62,678 bases of DNA from Hemicentrotus pulcherrimus (GCA_003118195.1 BEXV01000113.1:18325-81002), one strand, 5' to 3'. Shown: positions 1 through 13,960, numbered from the stretch's first letter. Numbers and translations are program-made. The notes: generated from the sequence alone by a model not told the origin.

Positions 1-12
1 TATATATATATA

Positions 13-46
<34 letters not shown>
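1..46. repeat. TA microsatellite
   Basis: Pure TA dinucleotides with one TTTA interruption, truncated by the window edge. Confidence 0.95.
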
Positions 47-51
<5 letters not shown>

Positions 52-1298
52 CTACAATCTATGGACATTGTGCAGGCCATAGACATTTTTATTGAACACT
101 GCACTGATTCTGCATGCTGAACCAAAACTTTTTCAAAGATTAGGCAGGTTATTCAAAAACCTATGAGGGGTGGGCCTATTAAAGTATAATTTAAGATTTC
201 TCTACATTGAGAACAATTTGTGAAATGCCATGTTTACCTAAAGAAAAGTTTGAAATAGTTTAGAAATTTAGAAAATTTAATTTGTAATTAAATGATACAT
301 AAAAGATGCACGTAGAGGTGGCATTATTACGCGTATAATCATCACTGTATTATTGCCTTTGCATGATACCATCAAATGGTCTTCAATGAAAGACCTGGCA
401 AACATATAGCTTCACTCTTGTCATAAAGCTAGAGGTCTCTACGTTAATGATGTTTACTCATAGTTTTGTTTATGTCCTTGTTCCGACACCTCTACAATGA
501 TATCAGGAATGACCTTTACATATATCATGGTTAACTAAACAAGATAGTCAAAGACATCCTTATCAAATCAATTCCTTGTGCTAGGTAAATGACAGCTATG
601 AAAACAATTAACACTGACCTGTAAAGGTAAAGAAAACACTTTATGTTATTAGAAGGTGTGGATATATAACAGTTTCCATGGAAACCAAATCTCCTTGATG
701 ATTTTATTATTCCATATTACATCCTGATGCCTGTTCTACAAAATGGTAGCGATTCAATCAGTTTCTCCATGAACCTACAAAGCTCCCAAATGAGATGCAG
801 GACGTTCCTGTATCTTATCTACCTTATAACAATCAACTGCAGCTGTTATCATGTAAACATAATATTTATTCCTTAATCTTAATTGTGTGCTTATAGTATA
901 GCATAGGCAGTGAATGTAAGGCAGATGTGCCAAGTTTAATTAAATCTAAAATAAGGGTAAGTGACACTGGCCTGAAACAGTAATAATAACGAGATGGGGA
1001 AAGGACTACACAGTGCAGGATATCAGAATGGAAATGAATGCAAATGCCCACACCTTCTTGCCATGTTTACGAGATAGAGCCTAGATACGGTGCGGCACAA
1101 TGACGCTTGAAATTCAGCACCCTCCTTAAATCGCCATGTAGTAGTCAGTTGCAACATTGACCTTTTTCTTACCTACTTGACACCTGCGTTCCTCCCATCT
1201 CCCAACCCTCCTTTCTTCATCAAGATATCACCAGGGATATTGGAATGAATAAAGTAGTATTGAAGCACCCCTAAGGGGGTATTATTCCATGTCTCATA

Positions 1299-1703
1299 AG
1301 GCCTGTCTTCTTCAGCTCAAGATTGCCAAATATCCCGCTTTTTAAAAACTATCCCAATTGTAAATTATCCAGTTAGTTTGCGTCTTCATCAGCCCAAAGC
1401 TGCAGTTAGTGAGATATTTGGTCGGGATAATCATCTCAAGATGTCTTGGGATAGTTTGCAAAATGTCCAGCTATTAGGCAAAATATCCTGCTATTTGTCC
1501 AGTGCGTCTTCACCATGCAGCCCGAAGACTTGCACCATGCGCGAACGCCGAGCAAAATATCTAGAGCTTATTTCTCAAGGTCGAGTTTCAGGTTTCGTGG
1601 TCGAATCTCGAGCTGATGAAGAAGCTATTTGTAACTTCGGGATCATTTCCCAAATCAGAAATAGCAGGCTATTTGGCAATCTTGAGCTGATGATGACATG
1701 CCT
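1299..1703. mobile_element. MITE with long terminal inverted repeats (family AGGCCTGTC), copy 1
   Basis: A 405-bp element whose ends are AGGCCTGTCTTCTTCAGCTC and the inverse of AGGCATGTCATCATCAGCTC. The inverted similarity continues for about 40 bp (AAGATTGCCAAATA). ATA on both sides may be the target duplication. The interior repeats words such as ATATTTGG, GGGATA and GATAGTTTGCAAA. A 109-codon open frame inside is accidental. A second copy is at 46551-46947. Confidence 0.8.
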
Positions 1704-4700
1704 ATAGTAATGATCAAAGTTCACGGAGCACACCTTGATAAGTAACAAGTTCACACCTGTTTAGCCCCATGGCATACCAATACAAATAATCAAACAGACA
1801 CAAACGGCAGTCTAAACTCAGAAATCAAAACAAACAACTTCGACAACACTGACCTTTTTGTGTCATTAATATGGCTCATTGCTTATCAAGGGTTTGGTTT
1901 GCTTTCCTTGATTAAATATTGCAAGTTCGGTCCCATTAGCTCTTTGAATAACAATTTTTATAAAGTTTAGCTAACAATTTAATTGAGTTGATCTTCAGTG
2001 ATGAACATTATATGACAATACCAGCAACTTATGTATGAATTTGAGAAAAATGTTTTCTTCTTTAAAAATAATAATGGGGGATTCAGTAAGATTGAAAACC
2101 ATATCTCTTGTAACAAGTGGACTGATTCCTTATGCTTATTCCACATGGTATTTGTCAGTTTTCAGTTAACTTTCTGATTTCACACGAATCAAAATAAATA
2201 ATGCAGACACCATACAATCCCCAAGGAGATATATTACAAATAAATGGTAACAAATTCTGCAAATAATCCTGCAAAGCTTCGCACTCTGGCAGACTGTTTG
2301 AATTCGATATCCACAGGTATGTGTACATCAACTCCAGGAGGATTGTCAGCGCATCACATTTCATGTAAGTGAGTGACACACTGGGGCAGAGGTTGTGGTT
2401 ACCATAGAGCTCTCATCTCTTGATCACCAGGATCGTATTGCTTCAAGTAGCATCTTATATGATGGATCACTTCTTTCTATCTTGCTATATAGCTTTACAA
2501 TCTATTTTGAAGTAGCAAGTTTGAATTGATGCATGATTCAAGACAAGCTATTGTTAATCTGCTTTCTAGCAGATATGATTCTCAGTGCATCCCTGTTATT
2601 GTCATAGTTTTTTCCTAAGCCCTGTCCAAAAATAGTACAATATGCATAAAAAAGGATTGATGGCCTGTCTGCAACATTAACATCTACCGGTAGTCTCTAA
2701 CTCCAAGAGCAAAGAGAGGAGTTCAAGAGGAACCCTGAGCTCAGCAGGGGATGTGATAATCTATAGTTGTTAGGTGTAAATCATGTGAAGGAGGGATGAG
2801 AGCTTTTCTAATTTGTCCTCAGTTAGATTTAATCCTTTAAGTCTGATGCCTTGATTATCCCTGAACAAGAGCTAAACCTTAGAAATTGTGTCAACAGATT
2901 AAAACCACAAAAACAAAAAAAACAAAAAAATTACTCCCCTACAGGTATGATGAGGAATCATCTTCAAAAACATCCCCATTCACTGCTGAGACCCCCCATG
3001 GCATGACAAAGCTTCGGTATCAGTCCACATGCTTCAAGAAATCTTCTTACAGAGGATAAGAAACGAAAGGCCGGGAGGGGTTCATATTCTCCACTATTGA
3101 ATTATCTGCTCACTTCTCAGTTATTTCTATAACTTATTGTCTAACTCTGTAACCCTTTTCTGTGATGAGTGTCAAAATTCCTCATTAAATTTGTGGAATG
3201 ATACCCCAAAATAAAAAAAACCTTACTCGAGCAGTAACAAGTTTTATAAACAGCTTTGGACTTTGATATGCCTCTAAGCAATGAGAAGACTCATCAAGCT
3301 TGAATTTTCTACTTACAACCCGTTGTTTATTCCATAGTAAATAATATCTTGAATTTCTTCTCTCATGTTAGTATGATTCTATATAAATCATTCTCACGCT
3401 AAGTACTTATACATGCCCTTGAAATATCCATTTTAACTTTGACAATAATAGAACTATTTTCTAAAATCCATATGAAATCACAAATTGGGTACACAGGTAT
3501 AGAGTTCTGCTTTATTGCAAGTATTCAAAATATTTATGGCAATGACAATAGGTCCATAAAGATTTTTAAAGACCTGTCAGGAAAAAAATGGCTTAAACCA
3601 GAGGAAAAAAAAGAGAGAAACCTATATTTCTCCATCTGTTTTGTGATGACTGACATACATAAGTTGAGAAGAATAAAATCAAAATGGGGGTTATATCAAT
3701 ATTTTTACTCAGGACTATTAAATACTGTTTTATAAACAGGTCAAACACTAGGGAAAAGGTAATAAAGACTAAGGTCCAAGAAAGAAGAGGGGAGACGGAG
3801 AAGGCAAAGGATTGTCTTAAAACCCGAAGGAGGTGATGTGTAAGGTTTCAAGTTTCACCCGATTTGGTCGATAAATTCCCTAGACATAGAAGTCTATTGA
3901 CATTGACCATGAAGCATGAAATTAGGCCAAAGAGACCAGGTATTTGGGGAATATTCAAATAATTACTCTTATCTGGGTCCTTTTCACTATTTATGTTGTT
4001 CATTGAACTCATAGTTCTTAGGTCGGTGCCACAACATATATTATATATTTTTTTTAATTCAATATTTTTTCTGGCATTTTAAATGTGCTCTCTAAAAAAT
4101 CCCTTTTTTCTGTCACGGCACATAGAACGTTAATTATACATTTCTTTATGTTTCTTTTTTAAAATTCAAAATACGCAAAATGCACAAAAGTTTCTTGAAC
4201 AGAAAAAGTCTGGTTTTAACAAAAATAGGCTCTTTAAATACCCATCTTTAATACATAACAGAAAACATGAATTCAGTGTGCTTATTTCAGTTATTATGAT
4301 TATGTCAACAATTCCGACATCTGGGCTTATAATATGTACCACAATGCCTAACACTCACTTAAATGATGTTTGAAAAAAGTGCACTTGTTCTCAACTAACA
4401 CAGCGACCTGTTCAATGAGAAGACTTGAGGCATTCAGTGGAATGGAAAACATATATTTGTATCTCACACATATCTGAAATTGATTATAATCAAGCAGAAA
4501 TTGCAACTGAAATTATTCATGTTGACAAGTAAATTGCCTAGAACTGGAGATTTGACAGGAGATATCGCTCAGGAAATAGGTAGTAAAACCCCCGTTTCTT
4601 GAGGGAAGCAATGGAACCAGATCACTATCAAGGGTTATTCACACAAGTATAATATCCTAAGGTCATTATGATCTAGATCTACTCTTGAATGACTTTTGAT

Positions 4701-6825
4701 GGGTGATTGTTCATACTATTCAAAGGCTTGGTTTAAACTTTTGGAGCATTTGAAAAGAAATGTCTGTCTGGTCTGCCAAGGTTTGTACTCATACTGGGCA
4801 GGATACAGACTGCTCTCAAGATTCTAAACTTTGTCTCGGGACATTTCAACTGCAGAATATTTTTTCTTGATATACATATACTTTTAATCTTAGGTTATTG
4901 TACTTAATCATAATTCTAGATTAGTTTTCTAATTCATATATGAATTGCTTTAATTATATGATCTGATGACGGTTTATCAGGCGAAATTCAAAATAATATT
5001 CCCTTCAATTATCCTCTTTTTATTTGCACACTAAATTGCCTTACACTATACTTGCAACATGAGATGGCTTGGTATTGTTTGTTCAAATCTCTCCTTATCT
5101 GTTTCATCATCAACATCAATGGAAATCATCATAATTAATGATCGCAAAAGAAAGAGATGATGAGTCATGTCATGCTTCAGTGCTCACGCCATAAAAATCT
5201 ATAATCTTTACCAAGCACTTTGCTGTCACATACACTTTTGCCCTGGTATAATAAAGAAACTTGACAAATTGACATTTTGTTCTGGAAGATAAATAATTCA
5301 TCCATTGATTGATGCATGAGTATATAGACTCTGTCTGGGGAACATTCATATCTTCTTTTGTCAACGTAAAGCATCGCCATGGTAACAGTCATAACAGTAA
5401 TTCCATTTCTTTCCTCCATTGTTGATAGTACAATGCCATTAGTGCGATATGTTTTACCATAACCCATTTACTTCATGAAATCAATAAAACATTTTATTCA
5501 AATTCAATACTTTATCTGCAACCCACCCAGGATGTATGAGAATAAATGAAACGGGATTCTTCCAATCATTTTTAGCTGGAATTGCATATGTATAATTTGT
5601 CCTCCTAAGCATAGTTGCAAAATTGTGCACTAACCTTTCTACAAATGACCGGGAAAACAGAAGATTTAATGAATATGGTGAGCATTTTCAAAAGAAAACA
5701 ATTCTGTATAGTTGACAACTGATACATAACTTCACTAAATGAGGGAAAGAAAGAACCAGGGTCGTTTTTCTAAGCTCTAGATTTTGACAATTTGATAATG
5801 TATAATGTAACTATTATGATCATGGTGTACTTCATAAATTAGTTATAATCCAATATTGAATCAACCCTCCAAAATCTAACGAGTTTAATGTCATGACTGC
5901 ATGACAATACTTTAAAAGCAGGAGAGGAGAGTAAAGCTTTCTCAACACATACAGTGTATCGGAACTTTGTGAGTACCTCTAGAAAAGATGACAAAGAACC
6001 TACCTCCTTACATTGCAAGACAGATGTAAGACGAGGACGGAGATAGGATGATGACAGAGAAGACCAAACAAAACAGACCATGAAAGCTAGTAATCCAGCG
6101 ATGCAATTAACATTGATTCGGGGTCTACTTGCTTTCCTTCAGCTTGCATGACTCCTTCTCTCACCTCCGTCCTCCTAATGCATCCGGGCCAAGATACAAA
6201 ATCCCTCCATCACTTACACTTATAGGGGATTTGGACAATGTTTATTGTCTCTTTCCAGAGATTGTTCCTCCATTCACTTCATTACTATGTGTAGATGAAT
6301 TAAAGTCAGTCTGGGAATGCCCTGTATTGTCTCTTATATCGATGCTTCCTGTGTCCTGAATTAAAACCCCTTGTGATCGACACCCATTTCCAGTTAAATA
6401 TTGAAGTCCTTTGCATCCTAGCTGTCAAAAAAGTAGAAGAGTTGTCAGTTCACCGGTGTTAATGTCCAACAGTACATTGGATGACGTTACATTACCTTCA
6501 CCCCAAATCGAATTCAAGAGCACCCAAGAGAACCGCTGGTTGGGCTCTCTTAAAAATGCATGAAAATATAGAGTATTAGTTTCCAATCTTGAACTTTGGC
6601 ATGATTTCTGCAAGCAAGAGAGAAGCAGGATCCACAGTATTATATAAAGCAACCCTGGAGTTTGACTTCTATTGTAATGTAACTAGGGCTGTCTGAAAAC
6701 AGTCCGTCACGTCATGTCACGTCTGAAGTAACTAGATGGGAATGGATGCCAGGCAACTCCTTTGAATTGAGAGTAGGAGAGGATCCAACAAGATGAATAG
6801 AAGGAAAGAGAATAGAGAGAAATAT
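1704..6825. other. Non-coding, no recognisable feature
   Basis: AT-rich sequence with short chance frames only (2155-2379, 3439-3735, 5177-5467, 5839-6081). None shows a domain, splice context or compositional shift. Confidence 0.5.
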
Positions 6826-6856
6826 AGTTAGAGAGAGAGATAGAAAGAGAAAAAGT

Positions 6857-6887
<31 letters not shown>

Positions 6888-6970
6888 AGAGATAGGGAGA
6901 GAGAGAGAGAAAGAGTGAGGGAGAGAGAGAGAGAGAGAGTGAGGCAGAGAGAGAGGGAAGAGAGAGGGGG
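6826..6970. repeat. GA-rich microsatellite
   Basis: Imperfect GA repeats. Open frames on both strands here (RERERE and SLSLSL) are low complexity. Confidence 0.93.
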
Positions 6971-8479
6971 CAAAGGCCATGTCAGGGGAACATTCCTAGG
7001 TTCTGAGTCGTACAAAAGGTTTATTCCTTCCTTTGTGTCAGATTGGATAATCAGTCATCAGACTGTACTCATGTCATGCAACGTTTCGCTACACATCTAT
7101 TTCATCAGGATTCTTTGAGAAAAAATATAGCCCCAAACCCCCTTCACACTTGTGTACTTCACACTACAACAAAAGGCTGATATATCTGAAACCTTTATAA
7201 ACTCTTTTCATTCATACTGCAAGTCAGTGTTTTCTTATAATCCAGAAAATACTCTGTCTCAAGGTTCTGTAACTAGTGAACAGATCTGTCATCAAATGAA
7301 ATATCAAAAAGACACAGAAACTTACATCATGAGTCACCAGAATAAATTACATACCGTAATTGTGTAACTTTTTCCCCCCAATCATTCTACCCCAATACAC
7401 TTTGCAATGTGTTAGTGGGAGGTTTCTCTCATAAGCTTCAAGAGAAAAAAAAATCTTAAGACATGCACATTAAAAATCTACCTGACAACCAGAAGATTAG
7501 CTCCATTTGCACCTTTACCTGTGTCATTCAGAACAGATTTAGCAACATCAATGCTCTGCAGTAGATCCAATTTAACAGAGCTTTCTACCTGATTACTCTT
7601 CCATAGAGATTAGCAAGATATAAATTCATGTATCCTTGGAATGACTGACATGATAACCTTTCTCTACTTTTCTATGAAATTGAAACCGACATAAAAAGAT
7701 TAGGGTCTTTGGATTTAAAAAAAAATGAAATGATAAATGAGATTAATTTGAAGGGGGAGATTCTCTCTAGTGAATCGAAAAATTGAAACACTAAAATCCA
7801 TCCATATTATAATACCCTCTTTATTCATAATCCCTTTCAAATTCTGAATTGTGAGATCTGAAATTTTGAGAAAAGTACAATTTGCCTTCTACTCCATAAA
7901 CCAGTTGTGTAAGAAAGTCAGACATTTATTTTATTCCTTGTCAATGGAAAAGTCACATTACATTTACAACTTTAGAAGGGGACAAATTGTTCCATTCAGA
8001 TTCGTAACTACCTTTATTTTCATTCTGATGTATCTACAGGAAAGAATCGAATGAACATCCCCAATTGCACTTTCCATCCAGGATCCTTCTCCTCTCAGGA
8101 AGTGGTGATGAACGATACCTACTATTTCCTGTTATCTCATCTGTTTTCTAGGCGATAAGACTTCTAACCAGTTTTCATTTCAACCTCATCATCATTGAGT
8201 GGTAAGATGAGGTGATGGATGTTACACTTCAAATGAGATAGGAGATTGCATCGCGATGGATGGATGAATGGAAGCATAAGGAAGGTACAATCTCTCTCCC
8301 CAAAACATCCTATATGATAGAAGTCAGGAAAATGAAGCAGCACTGATTATTTACTTCCAAACAGGAAATACGCTTCTGCCTAGAATTGGCAAATATAGTT
8401 TGATTTTGCTTTTGACAATAGAGATCAGATTGAATAATAAACAGTATGGTACAAGTATTTATATTACACCTATGATACA

Positions 8480-8750
8480 GGGGCAAATGTTCACTAATAA
8501 TCCATGAATGCTTTACTGTTACAATGAAAAGAGATAAGACTGAAGGTGAATAAGGAACTCAAGAATACATGTCTAATGCCCAAAGTCAATGAAAACCATG
8601 AATGCAGATGGAAAGAGGGGAAAATGCTCACTAATAATCCATACATGCTATACAATGAAAAGAAATAAGACTAACCTGAATAAAGGACTCATGAATATCT
8701 ATATAACTAATGCTCAAACTCAACAAATACCATGACTGAAGATGGAAAGA
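8480..8750. repeat. Tandem duplication of about 135 bp
   Basis: GGGGCAAATGTTCACTAATA (8480) and GGGGAAAATGCTCACTAATA (8617) begin two diverged copies that both end in GATGGAAAGAG. Confidence 0.8.
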
Positions 8751-9015
8751 GTCCTTTGTTCCATTTCAAGGAATGTAAATTTCTGAATAGATCCTCCAAG
8801 TACATCAGCACATTCCAAAGTAAGTGCTTAATGATGGCATATGATATCAAATCATGGCAAATGACTTTGAAATGCACACAAAAGTACAACCCTTCAAGTT
8901 CCTGAAATTTGCAAATCCACAGCGTGGCATGAACTTCAATCTATAAGTTCATTTTTGTAAGACCTGACAGAATGCTTTGAAAGTGAAAAAGAACAAAATC
9001 TTCTTTTTTTTGGGG

Positions 9016-9016
9016 N
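9016..9016. other. Single N in G homopolymer
   Basis: TTTTTTTTGGGG-N-GGGGGGG. Most likely an unresolved homopolymer base. Confidence 0.8.
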
Positions 9017-10775
9017 GGGGGGGTGGATTTTCCCTCATAAATTTCCTCCCCACAGTGCAATAACATCTGCAAACAGTTTTCTGATTTAAGAATCAAGGGT
9101 AGCAGCCAGGACCCTCAAAGGTGCAGAGAATTATTTTAAGGACATGATGGAATTCAACTGATTCTAATAAAGCTAGAATAAGTAAGATGGAATGGAAAGG
9201 CAGAGAATGTAAAAGGGACCATGTAGGAACATAAAAAGGAGGATTATGTGCAAAGCTCAGAGCTGAGATGTCAATATTTTTGTGAAATTCAAGCCAGGGG
9301 TTGTAATCTTAGGAGAATGGAAACCAGGCATATTTCTTGCATGAATAAGAGCCGAGCCAAAGGCCATCTTTCAACGCTAAAATGTGGCTCGGTTTCTGAC
9401 CGAATAGAATGCTGGGAAAGTATGAGACGATAAATCATGTCGTTATGTGAGAAAAACAGACATTTGGCGAAGACAAAGAGCAGCTAACTTGGTTATAACC
9501 ATGCTAGCTCACTCAGAAACACAATCAATTATAATCTTTGTCAATCACGCGTTCGTGTCTATACAAACCTTTTTATTCATTCTGGCAATATCATGCAATT
9601 CAGCAACACAGCTGATTTTACACAATATCTCTCACTTGAGTGTTGAGTACTGGCAATGAAAGAAATTCAATATTATCATAAAATCCATTCTTTTCATACA
9701 AATCTGTAGAATAAAGAGAATAAGAGCTGAAAGATGGGCTATGGAATATGACTAATCATGGTTTGTATCATACCAATCAATAATGCACGCACTGGTACTT
9801 TGATGTGAGTACCTGTACCTGGGGAATTTATAATTTTCAGTGCATGATTTCACCTTAGGATACATTTGCTGGTCCAAATTATTCATATCAAATGCAGTTT
9901 CATAACCAAAACTAAAAGTGGATTCGACATGAACACGAGTTTCGTTTCTAAGTGCTATTGCCAACTGAGTGAGTAAAATGGAGCATTAGGCTCACACTTT
10001 CTTGAGACAATAATGAGAGAGAAAGATGTGAACAAACATCAGAACTCATGTTTAGCAGCAAACAATGAATCATCCAAGCCCTCTTTGTAAGTAATCATCT
10101 TCAACTCAACTCTCAAGGCCTTTTAGTCTGATTGCTTGCAGAATGTGTCTTGTTTATACCTGTTTCATGATAGTAGTAGTCAATATTAAAAGTCAAACAG
10201 TTTCTAAAGATACTTGATTGTCTAGTTCCAAGGCAAACATTGAACTGACAAACTATGCAGAAAGTTTGGTAAAGGAATACTATAACATTGTGTGAAAGAC
10301 GAAAATGATTGTGAGACAAAACAGCCAATCTCTCCCCAAATAACATGTTTTCTTTCTGTGAATGAAACCTTTTTACTCTTCTTTATGTTCCTTTTAAAGA
10401 AGGTGAGAATATGATTACCGGTAAAACAAATCAATGCTTCATTCTTCTGCACAATCATCAATCGCATCTCCATATACAGAATGATTGACTGGACTAAACT
10501 GCTCTACGCCTTCATGAGCTTTTATCCACAAACTAGAGACTCCTGTTGCATTAATAAGTTTTCCCCTTTAGCCCTTTTATATCTTGTATTAAGTCACACA
10601 AAGCATGTTTTTCTCATGAAACTGTTAATTTCATTCATGCATGGTGAATAGCCGCTGTGCCCCTAGTGCCCCCTTGGAGCTGTTGAAAACATCGCAGCAC
10701 GAGAGAGAACTTTATCACATCCCTAGACATAACAATACATAGTCTGGGGAACATGATGTGGTTTGGCTACAGATA

Positions 10776-11125
10776 TTAAAGGTACACATCGATAATAGGG
10801 TAAAGATTGTTTTCTCTTTATTCAATTTGATGCCATTCAATGACTTCAGTGCTTCTTACAAATCAAGAAAAAAAAATGATGAAGCTGATATCACACCAAT
10901 GTAAAAACTACAAGAAATTACAAGGATATAGAATTTTAACAACTTTTTTCAAATTCTAACAATTTATTAATAGATTTTCTGAAACAAATCTTACATCAGC
11001 ACATCACCCCCAAAACAGTTCTTGTTATTCAAAACCTACTGTCAAATCTACACGTGGCTTTAGGCAGACTAATGAAGACTTATGTAGGGCAGTAATTGTG
11101 AGTCACCTCCCACGAGTACCTTTAA
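10776..11125. mobile_element. Candidate TTAA-bounded MITE
   Basis: The 350-bp interval starts TTAAAGGTACACATCG. It ends with the inverse of TTAAAGGTACTCGTGG, so 10 bp of terminal inversion is perfect. No second copy was seen in the window, so support is weaker than for the others. Confidence 0.42.
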
Positions 11126-11441
11126 CTTTTAACAGAGAAAAGGTGTATGAAAGTAAAGAAATGTTTTTCAGAGCTGGTGCATTATAATCTCTGGGTCAGA
11201 AGGTTTAAGAACTCTAATGGGCAACCCTGGAAGAGGTGTGAAGAACGGCTTGTCACACTCTTTTATTTCCTCAACTTTTAGAAGGATCTTATTTCAAATA
11301 AGTTTGGAGGGTTGCCTCAGAGTTCATGGTATTTCATCAACATACAAAAGAGTGTTCAATTATCCAATCATTCCCCACTCAACCCCCCCCCCTATGTTGT
11401 AACAACTCAAAAATATACCATATGGGAACATCAATGTGCCT

Positions 11442-11837
11442 TTAAAGATTAAGTTGAGTTCTGGTCGGGCGATTGCATTGTGAAAGAAACGGTGAGGAAT
11501 CGACCAGAAAGGTTGATCATCTAGCATATAAGAATTTATGTGTATTGCAAGGTTCTGGAATCATCAACATGATAAGAAATTTGGCCAAATCTTGGTAAAG
11601 TTACAAACACTATACACAGAAAGATGTATATGGGAATACACAAACACGTGGCGTAAAAATCCTACCCCAGATTTTTACGATGTTACATGACATATTTAGA
11701 ATATAAAGGCATTTGAAGAGCCATGCTTTTCAGGGAACATGTTTTATATGATGTTCTTCCACACTTAAATATCAAAATCAATGATAACGCTCACAAATTA
11801 TTTGTCCCCTTTCCCCTAAAATCAAACTTCTCTTTAA
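11442..11837. mobile_element. TTAA-bounded MITE, subfamily B, copy 1
   Basis: The 396-bp element starts TTAAAGATTAAGTTGAGTTC and ends with the inverse of TTAAAGAGAAGTTTGA. Its left half is shared with the elements at 45603 and 53719 (GTTGATCATCTAGCAT, GAAAGATGTATATGGGA). Its right half matches the inverted element at 29566-29949. It abuts the next MITE at one common TTAA. Confidence 0.8.
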
Positions 11838-12378
11838 AGGTACTATGTCCCATTTGCAGGCCAAAAAAATGAATACAAAAAGTTAAATTCCAACTACATT
11901 TGAAAGATAATACTAATTTAAAACTTCCCTAAAAAAGATGGGGCTTGAAAATGTCTTCAAGTGGGAAAAAAACAACTATTAGTAGTCAAATCGACTTTAG
12001 GGCTATAGAGCCCAAAAGGAATGGTCTTGATTTTCAGACAATTGTACTAAATTGTCATACGTTTTATGCTGCCCAAAGATTCAATCAGTTTAATCTTGGC
12101 CATCACAAGAAGTGGGTTATTGATGTAGAACAAATGCTCATGTACCCTTTACAACTCTTTTCATTTATGTTATTACCAAAGAAGAAAAAAGCCAGTCAGT
12201 CACTCAATAGTGTCTGACAGTGAAGTCTAGCGAGTAAACAGGTTTCCTTGCATAATTTGAATATGAGGACACTACTAACGTTTAAATTTCACAGATAGGA
12301 CATACATGACATATTCATAATTCCTGCAAAATTCTACGGCATTTGAGGTTGGCTGCAAAAGGGACATAGTACCTTTAA
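11834..12378. mobile_element. TTAA-bounded MITE, family C
   Basis: The 545-bp element starts TTAAAGGTACTATGTCCC and ends with the inverse of the same sequence, with about 28 bp of terminal inverted repeat at one or two mismatches. The 90-codon open frame inside (11945-12217) resembles no transposase and is probably chance. Confidence 0.8.
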
Positions 12379-12811
12379 ATACATCCTTGCATATCAACAG
12401 GAAAATTTATATTAAAATGTTTATGAATCTTCAACTTACATATCAAGCCTTCAAAATAAATAACAGGAATCAGTTTCAAAAACCACAAAAATAACTCTCC
12501 ACACTTTCACAAGCATGGCATTGTCCATAAATGAAAGAAGAATGTTGGTTCTAAATATCCTCTTTGGTTCTACTTTTTGTGTTTTGTCATCTCCAGGTAC
12601 CACTTGGGTCCCTGGGGTGTGATAAATAGCTCCATTTATCTTCCCCCTTCACAACAAAAAACCCCGACCTTGTCCCCATGAGGTCAGGAGAGACCTGTCA
12701 CATCAGATGATGACTTCCAGAGATCTTGCAGAGACCACTGTCTTCCCTCTTCCTTCCTCTTCCTCTTGATATATTTGTGTTTATCATTACCTCCGTTTTT
12801 TTTCTCTTCCC

Positions 12812-13353
12812 CTGTCTACACACAACATTTTCCGTGATTAGGCGAGATTAGCTATACCGTTTCACGATAGTGATACCGTTTCGGGATAGTTAAACCGTTT
12901 AGCGATAGTTTTACGATGAAATATGTGTGTGTGGACGCTCACTAACGATACGTCATATAACAAAACTAGTCTAAGGAAACGCAGGACTGGGCATTGTTTC
13001 GAACTGAAACTCAATAAAGAATCACGCCTAATCACAGAAATTTTGTGTGTGGACGGAACCAGTCTAACTAGTGTAACTAACTGGGCAGGGCTTCACGTGA
13101 CCTCGGGCGAAAGGAGACCTAACCTCTCATCTCCGCTTCCATTTCATGACCGCAGTAGCAAACTGCGCACCTATACGACATTTCGCTGTAAAGTTTCATG
13201 ATTACTTTCTTCTGTGAGTGGACATCCTGGAATTTAGATGATGATTATTTATATGACGTTTCTTGAGTGTGGACACTCTGAAATGTATACGACGATTGTT
13301 TATACAACATTTTGTTATAGAGTTTCGAGATAAATTGTTTTGTAAGTGGACAC
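12812..13353. repeat. Composite inverted-repeat element
   Basis: Inverted arms sit at about 12820-12848 and 13020-13051 (TTTTCCGTGATTAGGCG against its inverse with one mismatch). Three subrepeats of the type ATACCGTTTCACGATAGT follow the left arm (12850-12912). The phrase GTGTGGAC or GAGTGGAC recurs five times up to 13353, and the far right end inverted resembles the far left (TGTCTACACACAACATTT). It is likely a MITE-derived or nested DNA-transposon remnant. Confidence 0.55.
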
Positions 13354-13542
13354 GGTGTCTCTCTCCCTCTCCTCCCTCTCTATTCCACTCTTTATCTTCT
13401 TTTTCTCTCTCCCCCTCTCTCTCCCTTTTTTCTCTTACGCTCTTTGATCTCTCTCCATATTTCTCTGTCTGTTTTTCAGTCTGTCTCTTGGTATTTCCTC
13501 TTTTTTTTTTTCTCTCTCTCTCTCTCTCTTGCTCTCTTTATC
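13353..13542. repeat. CT-rich low-complexity tract
   Basis: CT and T runs. The 110-codon frame over it (13263-13595) is low complexity. Confidence 0.88.
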
Positions 13543-13915
13543 TGAAATGTTTAAAAATCTTTTGTTGGAATGTGTCACTATGGAATAGCCTATGAGTGGT
13601 AATAATGGCACACAATTTCTTAAGTTGAGATAAAGCTACAACTATTACGCTTAACAACTATCATGGCCACCCTAGATGCTAGTAAATGTAGAAGTTATGG
13701 GAGTCTGTAACAACTTGCTCTCATAATTTACCTGAGGGAAAAGGGAAATTCTTTCATTTGTTTGTCCTGTCATGAGTTATATCAGGGAACCATTTGATGC
13801 GATCAGGGAATGATGTCAGATGAATTACTGACTGAACTCGAATGAATGGACTGCTGGAATGGCCCACTAATCTGAGAGGACTTCAAAACAGAAACACACA
13901 ACTTAATCATTATCA

Positions 13916-13960
13916 CCATCGTCATCATCATCATCATGATAATGATGATGATGATGACTA
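13916..13960. repeat. Palindromic ATC/GAT microsatellite
   Basis: Five CAT units followed by ATAATG and GATGATGATGATG form a natural hairpin. Confidence 0.8.

Larger units (their letters stand above)
6971..10775. other. Non-coding apart from a local tandem duplication
   Basis: Beyond the 8480-8750 duplication I saw no exon or element. The segment 9240-9430 is slightly GC-richer with an open frame, but nothing recognisable. Confidence 0.45.

Noticed and set aside
11945..12217. 90-codon frame inside a MITE considered as a transposase remnant
   Set aside because: No DDE-type or zinc-binding pattern; the element is too short and the frame is compositionally like its flank.
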